Assembly: GCA_005888325.1 (NCBI GenBank)
Contig: VAWU01000001.1
Location: 20,636-57,255, forward strand
DNA: 36,620 bases
Reading direction: 5' to 3'
Origin: Actinomycetota bacterium
Lineage (GTDB): Bacteria; Actinomycetota; Acidimicrobiia; Acidimicrobiales; AC-14
The position numbers and the translations under genes are program-made. This document shows, in pieces, positions 30,906 through 36,620 of the stretch. The notes under the pieces are model-generated. The model did not search any database. It had not been told where the DNA came from and saw only the letters and a program-made list of their open reading frames with translations. The first letter of the stretch is position 1, and every line of letters starts with the position of its first letter.

Positions 30906-31757
30906 TCAGCGCAACGGCGTGCCGACGACTCTCAGCTCGATCAACCGAACCGGCACCGCCTTGACGTCGATGCTCAGGACATGGAGATCGCCATTCGGCG
31001 ACGGGCCGGCGTCGATGCCCTCGCCTTCACCGTCGACATGGCCGATCGACCCGAGTGCCTCGACCTTCCCGCTGGCGAGGTCGACCCGGTAGACGCCGTC
31101 GGTTGCGTCATCGGTGGAGAGCCAGACGGCGCCGTCACGAATGTCGGCCCCCTGCACGCGGTCGACATACGTCGACATCCGGAGAGGAGCAAGGGGCCGC
31201 CATCGGTCACCGACGTCGTAGCGCAAGAGCGCGTCGCCCCCGAAGCGGTCCATCGAATAGGCGATGCCCGTCGCCGGATCGACCGTCACGAACGAGTTCT
31301 CGTGTTGCGCCACGTCGACGCCACTCCTGTACGCGAAGGTCGAGGCATCGTAGGTGAGCGTCGCCTGCTGCCCCCGCTCGTAGTCGGGCTGTTCGAGCGG
31401 CGCATACAGCACACCATTCTCCACATCGATGTCGCCGATGTGATTGAAACCACGCGCCTTCCACTCCGCGGGGATGGCAGGGACCAGATGGGCGGTCTGA
31501 TGCAGCGCGTCATCCGTGCGGAACAACCCGTCGTTGACGGAGAAGATCCAACCCGCGTCGGCGCGGGCCACACCCTGCCGGTAGGCCGAATCGACCTCGA
31601 CCTCTCCGACGACGTGCGCGGAGTAGCTCACCGCGACGGTTGTCGTCGTCGAGCTGCCGGTGGTCGTCCGCGAGCTCTCGCTCGGGCCGGACGAGCACGA
31701 GCCGAGGAGGCCCGCGGCGGCCAGTACCGCGACGGCCGTCCCGCGGGTCGAGAACAC
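30906..31757 (-). CDS. Secreted lipoprotein, probable beta-propeller
   Basis: The 283-residue protein starts at GTG 31757 (MFSTRGTAVAVLAAAGLLGS, then Cys as lipobox LLGSC). A Ser/Thr linker of about 20 residues is followed by repeats of short beta-strands with blade-like motifs (GWIFSVNDGLFRTDD, GDIDVENGVLYAPLEQPDY, FVTVDPATGIAYSMDRFGG, GAVWLSTDDATDGVYRVDL), as in SMP-30/YncE-type propellers. It would be exposed outside the membrane. No enzyme motif was recognised. It is divergent from the cyclic-nucleotide-binding-domain gene. The DNA strand opposite keeps a long open frame, which is a shadow. Confidence 0.78.
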   Translation of the reverse strand: MFSTRGTAVAVLAAAGLLGSCSSGPSESSRTTTGSSTTTTVAVSYSAHVVGEVEVDSAYRQGVARADAGWIFSVNDGLFRTDDALHQTAHLVPAIPAEWKARGFNHIGDIDVENGVLYAPLEQPDYERGQQATLTYDASTFAYRSGVDVAQHENSFVTVDPATGIAYSMDRFGGDALLRYDVGDRWRPLAPLRMSTYVDRVQGADIRDGAVWLSTDDATDGVYRVDLASGKVEALGSIGHVDGEGEGIDAGPSPNGDLHVLSIDVKAVPVRLIELRVVGTPLR

Positions 31758-31874
31758 GTGCCGAGCCTAACGGGCAAGGCGTTGATACGAGTGGTGGACA
31801 ACGGCGGCTTGTGGCTCCGACTCGGACCGTCGAGCATGGAGGCCACCGTCTCGCCCTCGTCGAAGGAGTCTCAC

Positions 31875-32879
31875 GTGCGTCTCGAGTCGTCGGTCACGTC
31901 GGTGTCGTGGATACCTTCCGAAGCGATCAAGGGGATGGTGAAGGCTCCGTTCGAGTTGGGCGTCGGTCACTACGACAGCGCGCCGCCCGGCCGTATCGAC
32001 GTCGCGGCGCTGGAGCGGATGCGCGACGACGACCGGTTCCGCTTCGCGAACCACCTTGCGGCGTGGATCGAGGTCGAAGACGGCCGGATCGTCGACTACG
32101 GCCAGTCGGGAGGAGGCCTCGTCAGCAGCACGCACATGCACCTCGGGCCCAAGGAGATCGTCTTTCACGCCGTCGGCTTTCCCGACCTCCGCCCCGAGCC
32201 CAAGGTGACCTCGCGGTCGGCGACGTTCGTGCAGACCGCGGGTGGGCGGCCGGGGATGCCCGCACCGAGACGAGTCCGGCGCGAGCCGTTCGTGCAGCTG
32301 GTCGGCCCGACGGTCTGGACGACACTCCAGCTCACGCTTCATGCCGATGGCCGGGCCGAGCCCAAGCTCGCCGGAGCGACGACGTTTCCTCGACATTGGG
32401 TCTACGACGTCGAGGGAAGGGTGTTCGCGAAGAGCGGGATGATCGACTTCAAGGACTGGTACCACGGCGTCTTCGGAAAGAAGGGCACGCCGTGGGGCAA
32501 CCAGGACTCACCCGCCTTCGTCACCATGGCGGAGACCGCTCTGGAACGGGAGCTCTCGACGTCGATCATGCGAGGCGGCGCCAAACCCAGGCTCCGCAGG
32601 CTGCGCGCGGGCCGGTTCCTCACGAAGCAGGGCGATCCGGGAGACGAGCTCTTCCTGGTGCTCGACGGAGTGTTGTCCGTCGACGTCGACGGGCGCGCGC
32701 TCGCGGAGCTCGGTCCCGGCGCCGTGATCGGGGAGCGGGCACTCCTCGAAGGCGGGAAGCGCACCTCCACTGTCAGGGCGCTCACACCCGTGAAGGTGGC
32801 CGTGGCGAGTGCCGCACAGATTGACATCGGCGCGCTGCGACACTTGGCCGCGACGCACCGCCGAGAGGAGCGGCGCTAG
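31875..32879 (+). CDS. Protein with C-terminal cyclic-nucleotide-binding domain
   Basis: The 334-residue protein starts at GTG 31875, seven bases after AAGGAG; an in-frame ATG at 31836 has no such site. The N-terminal about 225 residues are a beta-rich domain I do not recognise (SSVTSVSWIPSEAIKGMVKA, FELGVGHYDS, VFHAVGFPDLRPEP). The C-terminal about 95 residues form a CAP-family cyclic-nucleotide-binding barrel: LRAGRFLTKQGDPGDELFLV, LDGVLSVDVDG, ELGPGAVIGERALLEGGKRT, in which the phosphate-binding cassette GERALLEGGKRTSTVRA has the expected Gly-Glu and Arg. There is no HTH domain, so it is a signalling effector, not a CRP-type regulator. cAMP or cGMP binding is inferred from the motif. Confidence 0.85.
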   Translation: MRLESSVTSVSWIPSEAIKGMVKAPFELGVGHYDSAPPGRIDVAALERMRDDDRFRFANHLAAWIEVEDGRIVDYGQSGGGLVSSTHMHLGPKEIVFHAVGFPDLRPEPKVTSRSATFVQTAGGRPGMPAPRRVRREPFVQLVGPTVWTTLQLTLHADGRAEPKLAGATTFPRHWVYDVEGRVFAKSGMIDFKDWYHGVFGKKGTPWGNQDSPAFVTMAETALERELSTSIMRGGAKPRLRRLRAGRFLTKQGDPGDELFLVLDGVLSVDVDGRALAELGPGAVIGERALLEGGKRTSTVRALTPVKVAVASAAQIDIGALRHLAATHRREERR

Positions 32880-32950
32880 CCCCTTCGCCGATTCGTGCCG
32901 CGTCGCTGTGGCACGCTACGCGTCCGCGATCGTCGAGCTCAGAGGACGCG

Positions 32951-34366
32951 ATGGAACTGCAAGATGTCTCTGTGGCACCGGTCTCGTTCGCGCGCTTCGA
33001 GCAGCTCGCCACGTCCGCCCGGTGGCAGGAGCTGCAGGACGCCGCGCACACCGCGAGGCGACTGCTGGCCAACCGGGTCGTCTGGAACGTGAACTCGACG
33101 GCGAGCGGTGGCGGGGTGGCCGAGATGCTACAGGTGCTCCTCGCCTACGCCTCGGACATCGGTGTCGACATGCGGTGGACCGTCCTTCGGGGCGATCCCG
33201 AGTTCTTCGCCATCACCAAGCGCATCCACAACCTCCTGCACGGCTCGCCCGGTGACGGCGGGCGGCTCGGCACCCGAGAACGTCGTCACTACGACGACGT
33301 CACCGCCGGCAACGCCGCCGCGCTCGTGCCGCGAGTGGGTCGGGACGACGTGGTCATCCTCCACGACCCACAGACCGCGGGGCTCGTCGAACGCGTCCGC
33401 GAGACGGGAGCGACCGTCATCTGGCGGTGCCACGTCGGTGCGGACGAGGCGGACAGCCACGTGTTGCAGGCATGGGACTTCCTGCGCCCCCATCTCGACG
33501 GCGCGGCCGCGTACGTCTTCTCCCGCAGGCCCTTCGTTCCCGGTTCGATCGATCCGGCACGGGTTCACATCATCCCGCCCTCGATCGATCCCTTCTCGCC
33601 GAAGAACGAAGTGCTGGACGACGACGTCGGTGCGTCGATCCTCGTGCACGCGGGCATCACGCGTGGCGACGCCAACGTCGAGCCTACGTTCGTCCGTCGC
33701 GACGGAACGTCGGGGCGGGTGGCCAACGAGTGCAAGATCGTGCGTGCCGACGGTCCCGCCGACCCCGATGTCGCTACGATCGTGCAGGTCTCGAGGTGGG
33801 ACCGGCTCAAGGACATGATGGGTGTGCTCCACGGCTTTGCCGAGCACGTCGCCGACGAGCAGGCGATCCTTGCGCTGGTGGGGCCCGACGTCAGCGGGGT
33901 CACCGACGACCCGGAGGGTCAAACGGTCCTGGAGGAGTGCATCGAGGCGTGGCAGGCCCTGCCCGCGGCGCGACGCGACCGCGTGCACCTCGTGTCGGTT
34001 CCCATGAACGACGTCGAGGAGAATGCCGCGATCGTCAACGCCATCCAGCGCCACGCCGCCGTCGTCGTGCAGAAGAGCCTCGCCGAGGGCTTCGGGCTCA
34101 CCGTGGCGGAGGCCATGTGGAAGGCGCGTCCGGTGGTGGCCAGCGCGGTCGGAGGCATTCACGACCAGATCGTCGACGGCGAGCACGGCGTGCTCCTCTC
34201 CGACCCTCGCGATCTGCGGGCCTTCGGCACCGCGGTCGACCGGCTGCTGGGGACACCGACAGAGGCGGCCCGCCTCGGCGCCCGCGCCAGGCAGCGGGTC
34301 ACGGTCGACTTCCTCGGCGACCGCCATCTCATCCAGTGGGTGGATCTGTTGCGGGAGCTGGGTTGA
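32951..34366 (+). CDS. Trehalose synthase-like GT4 glycosyltransferase (TreT type)
   Basis: The 471-residue protein starts at ATG 32951. The N-terminal half has [20 protein letters not shown], where the Gly-rich loop precedes the donor/acceptor site, and [12 protein letters not shown] with [12 protein letters not shown]. The C-terminal half has the GT-B nucleotide-sugar site [20 protein letters not shown], given as [12 protein letters not shown] and [10 protein letters not shown] (EX7E motif), and [15 protein letters not shown]. This closely fits trehalose glycosyltransferring synthase, which joins an NDP-glucose with glucose to make trehalose. Related enzymes use other acceptors. It lies 7 bases upstream of an alcohol dehydrogenase gene, so the two are likely an operon. 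Confidence 0.85.
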   Translation: MELQDVSVAPVSFARFEQLATSARWQELQDAAHTARRLLANRVVWNVNSTASGGGVAEMLQVLLAYASDIGVDMRWTVLRGDPEFFAITKRIHNLLHGSPGDGGRLGTRERRHYDDVTAGNAAALVPRVGRDDVVILHDPQTAGLVERVRETGATVIWRCHVGADEADSHVLQAWDFLRPHLDGAAAYVFSRRPFVPGSIDPARVHIIPPSIDPFSPKNEVLDDDVGASILVHAGITRGDANVEPTFVRRDGTSGRVANECKIVRADGPADPDVATIVQVSRWDRLKDMMGVLHGFAEHVADEQAILALVGPDVSGVTDDPEGQTVLEECIEAWQALPAARRDRVHLVSVPMNDVEENAAIVNAIQRHAAVVVQKSLAEGFGLTVAEAMWKARPVVASAVGGIHDQIVDGEHGVLLSDPRDLRAFGTAVDRLLGTPTEAARLGARARQRVTVDFLGDRHLIQWVDLLRELG

Positions 34367-34373
34367 CCGCGAC

Positions 34374-35405
34374 ATGAAGGCGTGGGTCGTGCAGCAGCCG
34401 GGCCCGATCGACGAGGGGCCGCTGGCGTTCGTCGAGCGGCCCACTCCGGAACCGGCCGCGGGTGAGCTGCGGGTCCGCGTGGCGGTCTGCGGCGTGTGCC
34501 GCACCGACCTGCATCTCGCCGAGGGCGACCTGCCACCGCATGGGCCGGAGGTGGTCCCCGGTCACGAGATCGTGGGCGTCGTCGACCGGCTCGGCCCGGG
34601 CGCGTCGCGGTTCGCACCGGGCGAGCGCGTCGGCATCGCGTGGCTGAGGAGGACCTGTGGCACCTGCCGGTTCTGCCTCCGAGGTGACGAGAACCTGTGC
34701 CTCGACCCCCGTTTCACCGGCTGGGACGCGGACGGTGGCTATGCCGACTACGCGGTTGTCGACGAGCGCTACGCCTACCGGCTCCCCGACGGCTTCGACG
34801 ACGAGCATGTGGCACCTCTCCTGTGCGCCGGGATCATCGGGTTCCGTGCGCTGCGCCGGGCCGCGGTGCCACCGGGCGGCCGGCTCGGCATCTACGGCTT
34901 CGGCGGCTCGGCCCACATCGCCGCCCAGGTCGCCATCGCCGAGGGGGCGGCCGTGCACGTCATGACGCGCTCGCCCGAGGCGCGCCGGCTCGCCATCGCG
35001 CTCGGGGCGGCCTCGGCCGGCGACACGCCGGCGCAGCCGCCGGAGCCGCTCGACTCGGCCATCGTGTTCGCGCCGGCCGGCGAGATCGTGCCGAACGCCC
35101 TGGCCGCGCTCGACCGGGGCGGGACGCTCGCGCTGGCAGGCATCCACCTCACCGACATCCCCGCGCTGCGGTATGCCGACCATCTGTTCCAGGAGCGCCA
35201 GTTGCGCAGTGTCACCGCGAACACGCGCCACGACGGTGAGGAGTTCCTTGCCATCGCGGCACGCATCGGCATCCGCGTGGAGACCGTCGCCTACCCGTTG
35301 GAACAGGCCGACGCAGCCCTGCGCGACCTGGCCCACGACCGGTTCACGGGCGCGGCCGTGCTGCGCGCGACGTCGGCGACGTCGTCCGCGACATCGACCG
35401 CGTAG
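34374..35405 (+). CDS. Zinc-dependent alcohol dehydrogenase (AdhA-like)
   Basis: The 343-residue protein starts at ATG 34374 ([15 protein letters not shown]). Catalytic zinc ligands are in [15 protein letters not shown] and VPGHEIVG; the structural zinc site is [15 protein letters not shown] (four Cys). The Rossmann motif is [16 protein letters not shown]. Medium-chain dehydrogenases of this type oxidise alcohols or reduce aldehydes with NAD(P)H in the cytoplasm. An Ala/Thr/Ser-rich tail ends the protein. It is co-directional with the TreT-like gene 7 bases upstream, and probably translated from the same mRNA. The functional link between the two is not clear. Confidence 0.9.
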   Translation: MKAWVVQQPGPIDEGPLAFVERPTPEPAAGELRVRVAVCGVCRTDLHLAEGDLPPHGPEVVPGHEIVGVVDRLGPGASRFAPGERVGIAWLRRTCGTCRFCLRGDENLCLDPRFTGWDADGGYADYAVVDERYAYRLPDGFDDEHVAPLLCAGIIGFRALRRAAVPPGGRLGIYGFGGSAHIAAQVAIAEGAAVHVMTRSPEARRLAIALGAASAGDTPAQPPEPLDSAIVFAPAGEIVPNALAALDRGGTLALAGIHLTDIPALRYADHLFQERQLRSVTANTRHDGEEFLAIAARIGIRVETVAYPLEQADAALRDLAHDRFTGAAVLRATSATSSATSTA

Positions 35406-35500
35406 ATCGTCGCGAGACAAGAGGCCCGGCCGAGCAGGCTTGACGTGAGACACACGAGAAACGAAGCTCCCGGGGCCGGATGAGGTCCGAGGGGGATCAG

Positions 35501-36620
35501 ATGGGGCGCTGGACACGATTGGTTGCGCTCTTCGGCGCGGTCCTGCTGGTCAGCTCCGGGTGCGACTGGCTGCAATGGGGTGGCGGCCCCACGCACCGGG
35601 GCACGATCTACGAGCCCGTGATCAGCAAGAGCAACGTGGCGACGATGGTGCCCTCGACGATGGCGTCGATCGTGTCCACGAGCCCCGCGGTCACCTCGGT
35701 CGGCCTCGTCTTCGTCGAGGCGGACGGCGTGCTCAGCGCGCTCGACGCGAAGAGCTCCGCGGTGGTATGGAGCGCGGCGTTGCCCGCGGGCTCCACCGTG
35801 GGCGGTGCCCCCGCCATCCACCAGGGCTCGGGCACCATCTTCGTCGTCGTCGCCGGCGCCGCCCCGGTGCTGGTGGGCTTCGACCTCAACGGCGTGCGCA
35901 ACTGCAACCCGCTGCTCGACACGTGTCGGCCGGTGTTCATGGCGCCGCTCGGCAACGCCTTCGGGCCCGCCACCCCACCCGTGGTGGACGGGAACAAGGT
36001 CTTCGCCAACGGCGCCGGCACCCTGTTCGCCTTCGATGCCAGGGGCCAGACGAACTGCACCTCGGCCTCGGGCCTGGCCAGCTGCAGCCCGTTGTGGTCC
36101 GCCCCCACCGGCTTCGCCGCGGCCGGGGTGGCCCCTGCGGTGGCCAACGGAGTCGTGTACGACGCGATCAGTAGCGGCGGGGGGTCCTACGCCCTGGGCG
36201 CCTTCGCCAAGAGCTCGGGCGCCTCGCTGTGGAGCGGGTCGCTCGGCACCGCCCCCGTCTCCGCCACGCCCAGCGTGGGCATCGACGGGCGCGTCGTTGT
36301 GCCCGCGGGGCCGGCCATAGAGGTGTTCGCGGGCGACGGCTGTGGCACGCCCAGCTGTGCCCCGGCGTTCGCGCTTGCCTCCCGCACCGGTGACCCGCCG
36401 GGGGGGTTCGTGTCCACGCCCGCCGTCGCCGGCTCGACGGTCTCTGCCACCAACGCCAACGGGTCGCTCTACTCCTGGGCGAGCGGCGGGTGCGGGGCGC
36501 CGAGCTGCCAGCCCGACCGCGCCCTGGGCGTGGACGCCCCGCTGGGCGGGTCCCCGAGCTACAGCCAGTCGCCGGTGGTGGCCAACGGTGTGCTGTTCCT
36601 GCTCACCCGCGAGGTCGTCG
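35501..36620 (+). CDS. PQQ-like beta-propeller lipoprotein, 3' end outside the window
   Basis: The gene starts at ATG 35501, about 6 bases after GAGGGGG, and is open to the end of the window (373 codons). The signal peptide (RLVALFGAVLLVSSGC) has a lipobox ending in Cys. The mature part begins DWLQWGGGPTHRGTIYEPVI, the usual opening of PQQ/quinoprotein-like propellers, and shows blade repeats such as GLVFVEADGVLSALDAKSSA, VVWSAALPAGS and GVVYDAISSGGGSYALGAF. Pairs of Cys (CNPLLDTC, CGTPSC, CGAPSC) suggest disulfide-stabilised blades. It would be a lipid-anchored extracellular protein for assembly or binding. No PQQ-binding or catalytic residues can be assigned. Confidence 0.85.
   Translation, partial: MGRWTRLVALFGAVLLVSSGCDWLQWGGGPTHRGTIYEPVISKSNVATMVPSTMASIVSTSPAVTSVGLVFVEADGVLSALDAKSSAVVWSAALPAGSTVGGAPAIHQGSGTIFVVVAGAAPVLVGFDLNGVRNCNPLLDTCRPVFMAPLGNAFGPATPPVVDGNKVFANGAGTLFAFDARGQTNCTSASGLASCSPLWSAPTGFAAAGVAPAVANGVVYDAISSGGGSYALGAFAKSSGASLWSGSLGTAPVSATPSVGIDGRVVVPAGPAIEVFAGDGCGTPSCAPAFALASRTGDPPGGFVSTPAVAGSTVSATNANGSLYSWASGGCGAPSCQPDRALGVDAPLGGSPSYSQSPVVANGVLFLLTREVV

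Noticed and set aside
1-36620. tRNA, rRNA, CRISPR array, IS element, prophage or attachment site
   Set aside because: Looked for on both strands; no cloverleaf, rRNA-like segment, regularly spaced repeats, transposase, integrase or flanking target duplications were seen.

Overview
The window is a stretch of a high-GC chromosome, most likely from an actinomycete-type bacterium (Actinomycetota, perhaps an Acidimicrobiia-like lineage). The reasons are the very high G+C at third codon positions, many GTG starts, a luciferase-like F420-type oxidoreductase, TadE/TadG pilus genes, ECF sigma and RsbW-type regulators, and several families common in actinobacteria. No rRNA, tRNA, CRISPR array, integrase or transposase was seen. 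Both ends cut through genes: a flavin monooxygenase on the left and a PQQ-like beta-propeller lipoprotein on the right.

Layout. 1-11.4 kb: accessory metabolism and envelope genes (monooxygenase C-terminus, small membrane proteins, WapI-like protein, F420-type oxidoreductase, VOC protein, class A penicillin-binding protein, SGNH lipoprotein). Among them are two decayed genes, a receiver-Hpt phosphorelay protein and an alpha/beta hydrolase. 11.4-14.5 kb: a SRPBCC protein and an RsbW-like kinase on the minus strand, then a TadE-TadG pair with an ATGA overlap. 14.6-23.0 kb: a minus-strand operon read from 23012 down to 14631. It encodes a glycoside-hydrolase/GT2 glycosyltransferase fusion, a complete ABC exporter fused to an aminoglycoside-phosphotransferase-like (APH) kinase domain, a second ABC-APH protein that has lost its membrane domain, and a free-standing APH-like kinase. 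23.2-24.6 kb: a divergent ECF sigma factor and a putative membrane anti-sigma protein. 24.65-25.24 kb: a gene-free stretch with seven inverted repeats and a G-quadruplex motif. 25.2-31.8 kb: an SDR, a LivF remnant, an acidic zinc-ribbon-like protein, a hydrolase remnant, a rhomboid protease, an arylamine N-acetyltransferase, a stand-alone ParB-like protein, a broken lipoprotein and an intact lipoprotein. 31.9-36.6 kb: a cyclic-nucleotide-binding-domain protein, a TreT-like glycosyltransferase with an alcohol dehydrogenase 7 bp downstream, and the propeller lipoprotein.

How the genes may work together. The 14.6-23.0 kb operon is the best candidate for an undescribed system. A membrane glycosyltransferase carrying its own glycosidase domain, an exporter with a covalently attached small-molecule-kinase fold, and two further kinase-fold proteins suggest synthesis, phosphorylation and export of a glycoconjugate. 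The substrate is unknown. The divergent sigma/anti-sigma pair could control it, but that rests on position only.

Gene decay is a second theme. At least six loci are broken or truncated, several by one- or two-base deletions at short base runs together with larger deletions. Real pseudogenes and assembly indels cannot be told apart from the sequence alone.
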